The notes: generated by a model from the letters alone, not told the origin. Counted from the first letter of the stretch, positions 23,467 through 35,678 are shown. The stretch: DNA of 59,632 bases from Zygnema cylindricum (GCA_037447655.1 JBBHKE010003159.1:85986-145617), one strand, 5' to 3'. Numbers and translations: made by a program.

Positions 23467-23729
23467 GCTAGTGTTGTGTATTGGTAAAAAACTTATCGCG
23501 ATAACACCGATACCGATAGTTATCGGTTATCGAAGGGTGAGAGGTTTCGATATATCGGTCTGAGACCAACAAATTCCATATCGACGATAACAAAAAAAAA
23601 TATAGTATGTATAAAATAGTACTTTATAACATACTGTATTATATTATAGACTTTATATATCGTGGCATGCCACGTATAAAAATATGTTCCGTCTCCGTTT
23701 AACTGCAATTTATTACGGACAGCGCAACA

Positions 23730-24787
23730 TGAAACTCTGAGACCTCCATAAGTCATCAGAGTGGACAGCTTCCAAGAAGCCTCTAGGATAACCCTGACCC
23801 CTTTGTGTTTCAGCAAAAATAACTGCCACCCTCGCAGACAAAGACTCTGACCAACATCACCCCTGTGAAGACAAGACTACCCTGAGTCGATAGCAAAAAG
23901 AATATCTGAATTTGCTCCCCTGAGCAGTAAGTTATGGAGGGTCAAAGTTGACCTTTTGTACAGAAGCTCTCTGGGAGAGAGGGTCCTATCTTCTAATTTT
24001 TCTAAGTCCTATCTCTCTCACAGACTCTATCTACTGATGTACGGAGCCAATCAGATTTCAGTTTCGTACACAAAAGTACAGCTGCCGGTGTACTTTCTGT
24101 ACGAACATTGTACGACATGGCCTAAATGTCGACACGTGGTATGTCCGGATTCGCTCCCTTAATCTTCGGAGATGGCGCGATCCAATGTCATTCCGCCACG
24201 TGTCATCCGATGTGGCGATGACCACAAACCGCCGAAAATCCTCTTCCGCGATCTCGGCGTTAATTCCGGCCGTCCGATTAAATTCACATTTAATCGTAGC
24301 CGTAATAAATGCATGCGCGGTATTCGTTTCACTAAAGGAATAAATGCGCGGTATTGGTTTCGTACTCGTACCGGAATCCGTACTTTTACATCTACTAGAT
24401 CTATGTATCCCGTAAAATTATTTAAGTTAAATAAACTATGCTACGTAGAAGTGTTTAATTAATTATCAAACCTAATAGTACGTAACACTGATTCTACACT
24501 TAACGGCTAAGGCTACTGACTACCAGTTGACTGCCAGCCGGTAGGTACCAGGATCAAATCCTGTGGCCGGCATATACCTTTTAGTAAATTAAACCCCTAA
24601 CTAAAATATATATTCCCGTAAACCTCTGGATAGTCTAGGTAGCCATGGCTCTAGCTCCCTCTCCAATTTCTCAGTGATTGCGACAAGTTTGAGAGTTGGA
24701 GAGAGAAGTTAAAGGTAGACTGCCTCGGCTTCTTTCTTATTTCTATTCAGACCTAGAAAATACTTTAAAAGACCATTAATTTCTACA
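23730..24787 (-). repeat. 3' LTR of element A
   Basis: 1058 bp. Compared with the other copy, about nine differences appear in a 98-bp stretch near 24600, so it is clearly older than elements B and C. Confidence 0.9.
24500..24574 (+). other. tRNA-like module in the 3' LTR of element A, antisense to the element
   Basis: AACGGCTAAGGCTAC and ACCAGGATCAAATCCTG lie about 35 bases apart on the plus strand, while the element reads on the minus strand. Confidence 0.42.
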
Positions 24788-24800
24788 CTCCCCTTATTTT
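24788..24800 (-). promoter_or_regulatory. Polypurine tract of element A
   Basis: On the minus strand AAAATAAGGGGAG abuts the 3' LTR; the identical 13-mer abuts the 3' LTR of element C. It primes plus-strand DNA synthesis in reverse transcription. Confidence 0.85.
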
Positions 24801-24849
24801 CTAGTCAATCTTTAATTTCAGACCACACTTTTCCCTGCAGAAAATTAGC

Positions 24850-25449
24850 TTAGGGGAAGGCAATTAGCTTAGGGGAAGGCACAGGTTTGGTCATCATATA
24901 TGCTACCATCTCACTATCTGGTCGGTACTCTAAACTGATTATTTTGTTTTCTACTTTCTCTCTAACAAAGATGAGTCTAATATCCATGTGTTTAGCTTTA
25001 AAATGATGTTTAGGATTGGCAGAAATAGCGATTGCTGCTTGATTATTACAAAAAAAATTTTGCACACCAGTCTTAAGGTGACCAAGCTCACCAAGCAAAG
25101 ACTTGACCCACATCAATTCTTTTACAGCAGAGCAAGAGGCCATATACTCAGCCTCCATGGTGGACTGAGCAATAACTTTTTGTTGTTTGCTACTCCAACA
25201 GCAAGCCCCATCACCCACATATAATACATATCCAGAACTGCATCTCCTCATCAGAGCATCACCATAACTGGCATCACTCCAAGTAGTGATGTGAGTATTC
25301 TCCCCACCCAAATGCAACCATAGATCCCTAGTTCCTATCAAATATCTAAGGACTCTCTTAGCTACCTCCCAATCCCCTTTAGTGGGAGCATTTAGACTTC
25401 TACTCAGCACTCCTAGAGCTGTAGCTAAATCCGACCGGGTACAATTCAT
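24850..25449 (-). pseudogene. Copia RNase H region of element A
   Basis: Encodes ITTWSDASYGDALMRR, STMEAEYMA and FKAKHMDIRLIFVREK, the typical Copia RNase H landmarks. A 21-bp tandem duplication (TTAGCTTAGGGGAAGGCA) lies at its end near 24843-24882. It is separated from the reverse transcriptase frame by a frameshift near 25400-25450. Confidence 0.9.
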
Positions 25450-26365
25450 AAAATAGATTAGACTTCACACCACTTGCCTGTAAGGAATAGTCTGCATGAA
25501 CTTGAGATAATTCCTCGTCTAAGACTATGACTCCTTCTTCCTCACTCCCCTCACTTCCCTTCTTCAACTCCATTGGAGTTGTACAACTATTAGCTTTATC
25601 CATTTGAAATTTTTCAAGCATGTTCCCTATTGCTTCCTTTTGAGTCAATCTTATAATATTTCTTTTTCGGTCTCTCTCTACTTGAATTCCCAAAATATAT
25701 TTTGCTTCCCCCATATCCTTCATTTCAAATCTCCCCTTAAGATCGGTTTTCAGTTTATTAATTTTTTCCATTGATTTACTTAAGACAAGCAAATCATCAA
25801 CATAAATTGCAATAAATATAAAACCTTCCTCATCTTCGAAAACATAGATTGAGTGATCTGAGCTGATCCGGATATATCCCAGACCGGTAAGAAACTCATC
25901 AAGCTTCTTATTCCACTGTCGAGGCGCCTGTTTCAAACCATAAAGAGATTTAATCAGCCGGCATACCTTACTCTCCTCTCCTTCTTCCACAAACCCTTCG
26001 GGTTGTCGCTTGAAGATCTCCTCTTCCAATTCTCCATGCAAAAAGGCTGTCTTGATGTCCATCTGGTGCACTTCAATGTCTTCCGCTGCTGCCAAGCTGA
26101 GAAGTATGCGGACGGAGGGAAATTTGACCACCGGGGCAAAGGTTTCCTCGTAGTCAATTCCCTCTTTTTGTGTAAATCCCTTTGCCACTAATTGGGCCTT
26201 GAAGCGCTCGATTGTGTTATCTAGGTTCAGTTTTAATTTGAAAACCCACTTACAACCGATTGGTTTTCGGTTAGGTGGACAATCCACCAGCTCCCAAGTA
26301 TCGGCTGCCATAATTGAGGCCATCTCCTCATTGATGGTTGTCTTCCACCGGTTCTTTCTGGACAA
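25400..26365 (-). pseudogene. Copia reverse transcriptase of element A
   Basis: A 321-codon open frame with the Copia polymerase signature: WKTTINEEMASI near the start, KPIGCKWVFKLK, DYEETFAPVVKF, HQMDIKTAFLHGELEEEI, YGLKQAPRQW and the catalytic YVDDLLVL, then GEAKYILGIQVERDR. The polymerase core is intact here, but the fragment lacks continuity with integrase and RNase H because of frameshifts, so the whole polyprotein is broken. Confidence 0.93.
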
Positions 26366-26453
26366 GTCATTGCCTCTCCATAAGTTTGAGGTTCATCTTG
26401 ATGAGATAGTTTAGTTACCTTGTTATTAACCTGCTTTTTCTTGTAGTCTTTTG

Positions 26454-27836
26454 CTACTTCTCCTTCCCCCCCTCAAAATCTGAGGCCGGAATAGATGGTT
26501 CCCGTGGATTCTTTCGAACAAACTCGGCTTCTCCCCTATCCTTTGATTCCGAATCAATTTCCACCACGTCTTCGGCTTCGAGTAGAGTTGTCACTGGAGT
26601 TTCCACAGCCGAGTCCTTTTCGGTCTGATTTGTATCTGCAAGAATGTCATCTTCTCTAAAACTTGGATAGTTAGGGAGCTCAAAGTCATCGGATTTTTCT
26701 GACTCAAATCTGATTTTTACTGACTTTGTATATTTGAAGGTATCCACAAACTTTCCTTCATCTATAACTACAAGATGCTTAACTAAGATTATATCTTCCC
26801 TTTTTAGATCATAAACTCTATATCCTTTAACATCCTCATCATATCCTAATAAGTATCCCGGTTTTCTTTTAGGATCTAGTTTCAAATTAGACCGATTTGT
26901 ATCTAGACTGAATACTTGACTGCCGAAAACCTTTAAGTGAGATAAGTCTGGTTTCCCGCCTGTCCATCTCTCATAAGGTGTTTGATCTTTTATAGCTGAA
27001 GTAAGAACTCTATTTTTGAGGTAATTAGCACAGTTCATTGCTTCTGCCCAAAACCTTTTTCCTATCTTCTTATCTGACAACATACTTCTAGCATTATCAC
27101 TTAGTGTTCTATTTAACCTTTCAGCTACCCCATTCTGTTCCGGGTTTTCTGGAACTGTCTTTTGGTGTTGGACCCCATCTTCCCTCAGAAAATCCTCAAA
27201 CTGGTTAGAAGTATACTCTCCACCATTGTCACTCCTTATTCTCTTGATTGGAGTTTCATGAAGTTTTTTGCTCCATGTTTTATGTTATCTAAAACAATCC
27301 TGAGCTTCGGACTTGTTTTTCAAAAAATACACTTGGGAATACCGAGACCAATCATCAATGATAGTCATCATAAATCTCTTCCCCCCCGGTGAGGGCACTT
27401 TAGCCGGTCCCCAAATATCTGTGTGTACTAGATCTAGAATTTTTTCTCCCTTATAGGTGGCTGTTTTTGGAAAGGGTAATCTGTGTGTTTTACCATGAGT
27501 ACATCCACTACAATCACTTATATTATCATTCTCACTAAATTTAATCCCTTCCACCACTCCCATCTTTTTCATCTCTTTTAACTTGTCTAGATTCACATAC
27601 CCAAGCCTCTTATGCCACATCATAATATCATGAACACCAGCATAATAAAGTTTCTTCTTTTCATTACTTAAAACCAGCCTAAACATCTTATGGCTACCTT
27701 TCTCAACAATGAAATAAACATCCTCCTCAAAACTAGCAGTAAAGACTCCTTCCCTAGTGCTCGTAAAAAAACCCTTATCATCTAATACGGATGTAGAGAT
27801 GAGGTTTTTGTTCAGCTCCAGAAATAAACAATACAT
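26454..27836 (-). pseudogene. Copia integrase of element A (two frames)
   Basis: The N-terminal part (27836-27285) has the HHCC zinc-binding module (WHKRLGYVNL, CSGCTHGKTHRLPF) and the first catalytic aspartate in HTDIWGPAKV. The second part (27083-26454) has LSDKKIGKRFWAEAMNCA and YERWTGGKPDLSHLKVFG. Between them, near 27090-27285, the frame is broken, though the central catalytic region remains readable (for example DNGGEYTSNQFEDFL on the minus strand). DNA integration is the normal role; this copy is inactive. Confidence 0.9.
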
Positions 27837-28981
27837 CGGAGAATGTTACTATGGATGTCTTTCCTTCTACTAACACTTTCAAATCTACCGATCCTACAAT
27901 AGTAGTGGTGACTATCCTCCCATCCCCATACTCTATCTCTACGGGGGGAATATTTCTTATCTTAGTGAACAGGTGCTTATCCTTACACATGTGCATGGAG
28001 GCACCTGAATCTACAATCCAGCCTGCTTCACCTTTCAATCCACCGTAAGCACATTTCTGCCTTCGTGGTATTTCGACCTCGTTTTTCGCCTCCAGCTCCT
28101 CATCCAAAAGGAGCTCATCGTCCTCGTCCTCGGATTTCGTCTCATGTACCTGTGTCACAAGGGCCTTTTTCTTTCCTCTCGGGATACCACCGGTCTGCCC
28201 CTCTTTTAACCGAAGCTAGCTTAGCTTAGTGCACTTTGCCATATAGTGCCCAGGTTTCTTACAAAAATGACATAAACCTTTGGGAGCCTTTGGTCCGAAC
28301 TCGTCGGTCTGATTTTTCTGCTCCCTCCCCCCATAGTTTCCGACCGCTTTCCGGGAATCCTTGTTCCTCCAATCGGTCGCAGTTGCCAACGCTTGGCCAC
28401 TCTTCATCCCCTTCGGATCTCAATCGTATTCTCCCGAACGAGAATCATCCCTACCACTGAGTTCCATATCCACCTTGAGTCCGGCAAGCCCTGCACACGG
28501 TTGACTATGTTTTCGAAATCATCAGGTAACTTCATCAGTAAACAGTTAACCTTTTCTTTTTCACTAAAATCTTTTCTCGCACTCTATAGCAACATGAAGA
28601 GTGTAGCAAGCTCATTGCAAAAATCGAACATCCCTCCCCCTTTGTATACATACTCCTTAACTTTCTGATCAGCCAACTAATGTTGCTGAATCGTACCACT
28701 TCGGTACATCTCTATGAGGGCCATCCAAAGATCGGATGCCCTTTTTACCTCCAAATGAATACATGCAAGTCCTTGAGTGAGATGGCGTAGGATGAAATGC
28801 TTTGCCACCTTATTGTTGAAGTCCCAGGTTTCAGTATCATTCTCCTCGTTCATCGGAATAGGTGACATGAATACCGAACCAGTTGTTATTGGTGTGGTCG
28901 CCTCCTTCTCCTTTCCTTTGTCCACCACCTCTCCTTCTTTTGTTTCCTCCGTTGAAGGTGGATCCTCTTTCCTGGTGAATC
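27778..28981 (-). pseudogene. gag and protease region of element A, 3' part
   Basis: Contains the protease motif WIVDSGASMHMC (27778-28158 frame), the CCHC zinc knuckle CHFCKKPGHYMAKC (28216-28407 frame) and a gag segment ETWDFNNKVAKHFILRHL ending at the B insertion site. Frames are broken several times. It matches element C's gag over its whole length. Confidence 0.88.
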
Positions 28982-30317
28982 TGTTGTTCTTTGGTCTAAA
29001 ATAGACCGCAGAAGCGACCCAAACTATCATGCAAGAAGCTAAGCAAAAATAGGTCGACGAACAATCATATGAAATGCATCCTCCATATGCGTACACAGAC
29101 GCAACAAACAACATTTAGGGTTTCATGGAATAATCAACATAAATAAACCCTATGACAACATCTAAGGTTTGATGGAATAATCGACATAAACAAACCCTAG
29201 GACAAATGCATAAATAATGCATATCAAACAAACATAAAATAACATAAATAAATAATAACAAAAAGAGTCCAATCTCACATAAACATTAGATAAACAAAAG
29301 TATATCAATAAACATATTACACAAATGCATGACCTAATCGGCAACCCTAAAAGTCTACATCTTCGGTCCCTACTTTTCTAACCAGCATTGATGATTAAAT
29401 TCCTAACAAAGCTCATTCTTATATATACACTTGTGAGCTGTCAATGAATCACTAAGTGTCAAAATAACCAAAGTAAATTACATAACTGTCACTAAATCAA
29501 ACTAATCGTAAGCGTACACCTGAGAGTCAAGCAATCGTAAGCGTACACTTGTCTACAAGTATGATATTGTACACACACAAATAAAACTATCAAAACCCTA
29601 ATTGATCACTTAAATATAAACATCATAATCAACACTAATTTATAATAACGCAAAAGACAAAACAATGTTACTCCAAATATTTACACCGACGCATCCACAT
29701 ATTCGCGTCATAAGTGACAACTTGCTTAGTCACTTGTCGATAAGTCCACGTAGTGAACCGACATCGCATATGTACGGTCCACTAAATAATGTGTAATAAA
29801 AAACAATGTGGTCCCTTAAAAATATCGGCGGACGTCGTCCGCCCTCCACGTGTACCTCAAACAACTTGCCGAAATCAATTCGTACGATCCAAATCCTGTC
29901 CGTACCGAAATCACGTACTTCGTCATAAATGCGCCTTGTCGCATTTAAGGTACACGTCATTTTCGATAAATGCATGTCGCAATAAGCGACAACTTAAAGT
30001 ACACCAGTTAAATACGACGCTCCGTACCGGCGGCGTCCCATGTAATAAATTTCATCTGTCGCATTATGTTTCGTACGTGCGACGTACCATTTTATCTTCG
30101 TCGATTATCTCACGTCGGATTGCTTCGCGATCCGCCGTCCATTTCCTCTCACATTTCGCGCCACTCAATTACTCCATTAATTTTATGTGTACATTTAATT
30201 CCCCAATCCATAAATCCTTTCGAACCTCCACAATATATCGCGTAAATGCGTACGCACGAAACATCGCGTACGCACGAAACGATGTGTTCGCACGAAACTA
30301 ACTTTTCAAAAACAACA
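28982..30317 (-). repeat. 3' LTR of element B
   Basis: 1336 bp. Near its right end (30247-30297) CGCACGAAAC recurs three times; on the minus strand these are GTTTCGTGCG repeats just inside the start of U3. Confidence 0.9.
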
Positions 30318-31243
30318 CTCCCCCGAAAATTTAGTTTCGTGCATCCATGATGCCACGTCATCATCTGTCACACTTCATAAAACTACGTCATCAGCTGTCA
30401 CCACTGTCACCTCTTGCTGTCTCCTCCATCTGAATCTACCAAAATGCCTCCGATAAAAGTTTCCCACTTGTTCCACCAACGCTTCCGCTGTCTCCATATA
30501 CCATCCAAATTTCATAATACATAATATATATATTTTTCATTTTCCGATTACAACAAAATAATTCCTTCCAATATCTAAATCCGGATCTACATTCCCAAAA
30601 TTCTATCACAAATCAACTAAAAATTAAAGCCAAATTATCACACTAATAATATATCCCCGCTCAAATAATTCCTACCTCATTATAACAAATCTAGATTTCA
30701 ATAATAATTTTTTTTCTTTTCATAAACTATCAAATCCCAAAATTTCCCATAAAAATTCATATAACAAATAGTATTTTCCCAAAAATTCTAATAATGTCAC
30801 ATTTCCCAAAAATTTCCAACAACTCAAAATCTACATTACAAATCCAATTTTCAACAATCATCGATCCACAAATTTAGATCTCTCTATCACATGTCACAAC
30901 TCCACCTTCCGGATCTCTCTCCCCCAAATGTCGAATCTCCACCAAATGTCAAAACTTAACTTCTCGAATCTCTCCACCAAAAACAAATATACATTTTCCA
31001 AAAATAAAATATTATTTCTCATAATTAATCATTTTCATTGAGGGTAGACATTTCGGCACTGTCACTAAGTTAACCCTTGGGGCGATGCAAGATTAAACTC
31101 GGCACATACCAACACTATGATAAGGCCGATCTCATGGGTACACAGACACCATTACTGCAATACAACCAGCAAGAACAAAATTAACCCGCTACAATGCGTG
31201 TGACACAAACCTATCTCGACTTAACCTAACATATGATAGATGG
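30318..31243 (-). other. Internal domain of element B, non-coding
   Basis: About 0.9 kb of AT-rich sequence with no open frame of note. It contains the polypurine tract (minus-strand TTTTCGGGGGAG) at its left end. Confidence 0.75.
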
Positions 31244-31260
31244 GGTGTGGGCACATAACC
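31244..31260 (-). promoter_or_regulatory. Primer binding site of element B (half-tRNA type)
   Basis: On the minus strand GGTTATGTGCCCACACC directly follows the 5' LTR. It matches 13 of the first 14 bases of the sites in A and C. Confidence 0.75.
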
Positions 31261-32595
31261 TGTTGTTCTTTGGTCTAAAATAGACCGCAGAAGCGACCCA
31301 AACTATCATGCAAGAAGCTAAGCAAAAATAGGTCGACGAACAATCATATGAAATGAATCCTCCATATGCGTACACAGACGCAACAAACAACATTTAGGGT
31401 TTCATGGAATAATCAACATAAATAAACCCTATGACAACATCTAAGGTTTGATGGAATAATCGACATAAACAAACCCTAGGACAAATGCATAAATAATGCA
31501 TATCAAACAAACATAAAATAACATAAATAAATAATAACAAAAAGAGTCCAATCTCACATAAACATTAGATAAACAAAAGTATATCAATAAACATATTACA
31601 CAAATGCATGACCTAATCGGCAACCCTAAAAGTCTACATCTTCGGTCCCTACTTTTCTAACCAGCATTGATGATTAAATTCCTAACAAAGCTCATTCCTA
31701 TATATACACTTGTGAGCTGTCAATGAATCACTAAGTGTCAAAATAACCAAAGTAAATTACATAACTGTCACTAAATCAAACTAATCGTAAGCGTACACCT
31801 GAGAGTCAAGCAATCGTAAGCGTACACTTGTCTACAAGTATGATATTGTACACACACAAATTAAACTATCAAAACCCTAATTGATCACTTAAATATAAAC
31901 ATCATAATCAACACTAATTTATAATAACGCAAAAGACAAAACAATGTTACTCCAAATATTTACACCGACGCATCCACATATTCGCGTCATAAGTGACAAC
32001 TTGCTTAGTCACTTGTCGATAAGTCCACGTAGTGAACCGACATCGCATATGTACGGTCCACTAGATAATGTGTCATAAAAAACAATGTGGTCCCTTAAAA
32101 ATATCGGCGACGTCGTCCGCCCTCCACTTGTACCTCGAACAACTTGCCGAAATCAATTCGTACGATCCAATTCCTGTCCGTACCGAAATCACGTACTTCG
32201 TCATAAATGCGCCTTGTCGCATTTAAGGTACACGTCATTTTCGATAAATGCATGTCGCAATAAGCGACAACTTAAAGTACATCTGTCAAATACGACGCTC
32301 CGTACCGGCGGCGTCCCATGTAATAAATTTCATCTGTCGCATTATGTTTCGTACGTGCGACGTACCATTTTATCTTCGTCGATTATCACACGTCGGATTG
32401 CTTCACGATCCGCCGTCCATTTCCTCTCACATTTCGCGCCACTCAATTACTCCATTAATTTTATGTGTACATTTAATTCCTCAATCCATAAATCCTTTCG
32501 AACCTCCACAATATATCGCGTAATTGCGTACGCACGAAACATCGCGTACGCACGAAACGATGTGTTCGCACGAAACTAACTTTTCAAAAACAACA
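31261..32595 (-). repeat. 5' LTR of element B
   Basis: 1335 bp, nearly identical to the copy at 28982-30317. Its inner edge is followed by the primer binding site and its outer edge by the GAATC duplication. Confidence 0.9.
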
Positions 32596-32600
32596 GAATC

Positions 32601-32766
32601 TGCTTCCTCCAAACCCTAGAGGAATTCCACGACTTGATGGACACCCCAACCGTCCACTCACTATCCCCCAAAACCTTTTTTCGCATAGAGCTCCTATCAT
32701 CATACTTTCCCATTATATGAAGCCAGTTCCATTAAAGATTGTACCTTAGAGGGTGGGCCCATAACC
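32601..32766 (-). pseudogene. Start of element A gag, cut off by element B
   Basis: Downstream of the primer binding site the minus strand begins MGPPSKV, as in element C, then loses frame by an apparent single-base deletion. The gag N-terminal pattern (FNGTGF, then WGIVSGRL) can still be recognised across frames before element B interrupts it. Confidence 0.65.
32752..32766 (-). promoter_or_regulatory. Primer binding site of element A (half-tRNA type)
   Basis: Minus-strand GGTTATGGGCCCACC starts at the base after the LTR's terminal CA. It is complementary to the anticodon stem-loop of initiator tRNA-Met (GGTGGGCCCATAACC), not to a tRNA 3' end. Confidence 0.85.
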
Positions 32767-33822
32767 TGAAAATCTGAGGCCTCCATAAGTCCTCAGAGTG
32801 GAAAGCTTCCAAGAAGCCTCTAGGATAACCCTGACCCCTTTGTGTTTCAGCAAAAATAACTGCCACCCTCGCAGACAAACACCCTGACCAACTTCACCGT
32901 TGTGAAGACAAAGACTCCTCTGAGTCGATAGCAAAAAGAATCTCTGAATTTGCTCCCCTGAGCAGTAAGTTATGGAGGGTCAAAGTTGACCTTTTGTACA
33001 GAAGCTCTCTGGGAGAGAGGGTCCTATCTTCTAATTTTTTTAAGTCCTATCTCTCTCACAGACTCTATCTACTGATGTATGGAGCCAATCAGACTTCAGT
33101 TTCGTACACAAAAGTATAGCTGACGGTGTACTTTATGTACGGCCATTGTACGACATGGCCTAAATGTCGACACGTGGTATGTCCGGATTCGCTCCCTTAA
33201 TCCTCGGAGATGCCGCGATCCAATGTCATTCCGCCACGTGTAATCCGATGTGGCGATGACCACAAACCGCCGAAATCCTCTTCCGCAATCTCGACGTTAA
33301 TTCTGGCCGTCCGATTAAATTCACATTTAATCGTAGCCGTAATAAATACATGCGCGATATTCGTTTCACTAAAGAAATAAATGCGCGGTATTGGTTTCTT
33401 ATCCTATTGGAATCCGTACTTTTACATTTACTGGATATATGTCTCCCGTAACTAGTTACAGTTAAATGAACTTTTCTACGTATAAATGTTTAAATAATTA
33501 TCAAACCATATACTACGTAACACTACTTCTAGACTTAACGGCTAAGGCTACCGGCTACCGGCTGTCTGGCGGCCGGTAGGTACCAAGATCAAATCCTGTG
33601 GCGAGCACATATCTTTTAGAAAATTAAACCCCTAACTAAAATATATTTTCCCGTAAACCTCTTGATATCCTAGGTAGCCATGGCTTTAGCTCCCTCTCCA
33701 ATTTCTTAGTGACTGCGACAAGTTTGAGAGTTGGAGAGAGAAGTTAGAGGTAGACTACCTTGGCTTCTTTCTTATTTCTATTCAGACCTAGAAAATACTT
33801 TAAAAGACCATTAATTTCTACA
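32767..33822 (-). repeat. 5' LTR of element A
   Basis: 1056 bp. It ends in CA beside the primer binding site and is flanked on the outside by CAACA. Confidence 0.9.
33535..33608 (+). other. tRNA-like module in the 5' LTR of element A, antisense to the element
   Basis: AACGGCTAAGGCTACCGG followed by ACCAAGATCAAATCCTG; the diverged partner of the module at 24500-24574. Confidence 0.42.
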
Positions 33823-34900
33823 CAACACATAAACGTTTGCCGGTTAACTAAACAGAAATTTTACGGTAACGTACGGAGTTTTATTGAAAACCTGGTGAAC
33901 ATGGAACGGGAAAAGGACGGCAGACACAAAGTACAACGGATGCAAAATAACATTTTGCGCGCCGTTGGAATCGAACAGACGACCTGGAATGAGAAAACAC
34001 GAGAAGACGGGCCTGCGTGAGCGCCGGCATCCCGGAATGACTCTTTTGGCAGCTTATGCCAAAAAAGCCGACAGATTGACACGTGGCAAGTCCCCAGTGG
34101 ATCTCAAGGAATAAAGGGACAAAGCCATGGCGTGGGATGTGAAAGGTACATCGTTTTTATTGGATCCGTATGAAAACCGTACAGATCTCATGGCTGCTAC
34201 TGTTCTTTTTGTGCTTGTACACGTCCATGAGAATAACACGTACAGGTGAGTGTACGGGCCGTACATTTATCTGTACGGTCCGTACAGTTATTGCCGATAG
34301 TTATCATTATCGGCATTATCGCCGATAAGTACCTGATAATATCGGCTACTTATCGGCGATAAGACCGATGTCGATATGTCGTACCAATATATCGATTATA
34401 GGGAACCCGAAAAAAGGTCCATATCGATTATCGGTAAATCATTACTGATACACGACACTATATTTTGCAATAACTCATCGGAAAACGGGTCTTGTTCACA
34501 CCAAAATGTTGGCACGTAACTCCGATTGAAGGTGTCGTGTGACATACCATATGCTTCGACGTCATCAAACATATGCGTGAAAACAAACTTGGAGAATAAA
34601 TGTTTGAAGGACGACGACGGTGGTTCAAAGTTGGACAGTTTTTTCGCGTGAAAATAATGAAATAGCCATTCGGTTGTTGTTTTTGCTTCGTCTGCTTTTG
34701 AGGTTACCGTTGGCCCGTTTCAAAAAAAGACGCAACTTTAACCCGATTTTAATATCCTCAAATATTATGAGGAAGTTCGTTTGTACGGTTTTCCGAGAAC
34801 TTCCGAAAACAACAAAGTCGGTGCTTGGAATGCTGTACATTATTCGAACGCTCGTTTGTTGCGGAAGTGGTTTTTTTTCCGGTGCGAATAGGCTATCTGA

Positions 34901-35678
34901 GGGTGCGTCTCCATGTACTTGAAACTTAGAGAATCTACTTTGCTTTTTAGCTCAGATCCGACGGACCCGGATTTCAGATGTCCCTTTGTGTAAAAACGAA
35001 ATTGTTACTTAAGGTTGTGACGATTATATATGTCGACAATGCCCGTGATGGTTGTTAACATATACAATCTGTGGTGAAGCACGTTATTTTTTGTAACTGC
35101 TTGTGACGTCACATGAGTTTTCGTGACATTGTAGACGTACCGCCTTCCGGCCTGTGCCGTTTCACGGTTGAAAAAGATGCACTATGCCTTTGCCTCTCTT
35201 GTCCGGTCGACGTGAAATGGCATCAGAATCTTGAGACCCCTTGCGAAATAAAATCCGTACCAGGCGCAAACGGACCAAACAAATTGTGTACTTTGTTTCG
35301 TTGTATCTGAAAGCAAACAGACAAAACATAGTAGATCGTGCGCTTTTTCATCATCGCTTGAATTTTTTTGATTTTTATTTTTATTTTTTTTTGCACCTGC
35401 GACTACGTATTCCTATTTTTTTTTCGAAAACATTTTGTTTTAAAACACATCTTCCCTGTGTTTTAAATAAAAGTTTGAAGATGACGTTTTTTTGCGTGGC
35501 CGTGGGTCGAAGAACACAAGGCGACAACAGGTAGTACATCCTAAATTCGATGATGACGCAAAATGTACTTCTCATTTTTTCTCTTTTTTTGTACGGTTGG
35601 CACTTACGCATTACGCCTCTAAGTTTTACAGGAAAACGATAGAAAAAAACCCTTACTTAGGCACATGGAGACGCACCC
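34901..35678. mobile_element. Element F: small terminal-inverted-repeat transposon
   Basis: The left end GGGTGCGTCTCCATGTAC is matched by the inverted right end GGGTGCGTCTCCATGTGC. CTGA lies outside both ends (34897-34900 and 35679-35682), a possible target duplication, though the left one overlaps the end of element E. About 780 bp with no transposase. Confidence 0.6.

Larger units (their letters stand above)
28982..32595 (-). mobile_element. Element B: non-coding LTR retrotransposon nested in the gag of element A
   Basis: Two long direct repeats, 28982-30317 and 31261-32595, flank only 943 bp. The ends are TGTTGTTCTT and AAAAACAACA. The target duplication GAATC sits at 28977-28981 and 32596-32600. 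I count roughly 17 differences between the LTRs, about 1.3 percent. A primer binding site (31260-31244) and polypurine tract (30329-30318) place the 5' LTR on the right. No gag or pol is recognisable, so it must have been moved by proteins supplied by another element. Confidence 0.9.
23730..33822 (-). mobile_element. Element A: complete but decayed Ty1/copia retrotransposon, host of element B
   Basis: Bounded by LTRs at 23730-24787 and 32767-33822, both starting TG and ending CA, with a 5-bp target duplication CAACA (23725-23729 and 33823-33827). In transcription order: 5' LTR, primer binding site 32766-32752, gag (interrupted by B), protease, integrase, reverse transcriptase, RNase H, polypurine tract 24800-24788, 3' LTR. 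The order integrase before reverse transcriptase is diagnostic of Copia. The LTRs differ at several percent of sites and the coding region has many frameshifts, so the insertion is old and inactive. Confidence 0.92.
23469..34460. mobile_element. Element D: hAT-like non-autonomous transposon interrupted by element A
   Basis: The left terminus TAGTGTTGTGTATTGGTAA and the inverted right terminus TAGTGTCGTGTATCAGTAA match at 16 of 19 positions. Flanking octamers are GATTTTGC (23461-23468) and TATTTTGC (34461-34468), a 7/8 match and so a plausible 8-bp duplication of the hAT kind. Subterminal regions are rich in TATCGG/CCGATA palindromes on both sides. Without element A the element is about 0.9 kb, and no transposase is visible. 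Confidence 0.6.
15449..34897. mobile_element. Element E: long-terminal-inverted-repeat transposon, split by many later insertions
   Basis: The right arm (about 34469-34897) is intact. Its reverse complement matches four separated pieces on the left in order: 15449-15612, 16311-16456, 22096-22144 and 23224-23290. These add up to about 426 bp, against about 425 bp for the right arm. Termini read GATAGCCTGTTCCCACCGG on the left and GATAGCCTATTCGCACCGG on the inverted right. The gaps in the left arm are later insertions: two MITEs, a 5.6-kb block with gene fragments, and a solo LTR. The interior holds element D, hence A and B. Long inverted repeats suggest a Mutator-like or foldback element, but no target duplication is clear and the superfamily is not proven. 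Without insertions the element would be only about 1.0 kb. Confidence 0.7.

Noticed and set aside
29789-30301. 170-codon plus-strand frame in the LTR of B, also present at 32085-32579
   Set aside because: Lies within LTR sequence antisense to the element; the two copies differ by an indel near the start and no domain is recognisable.
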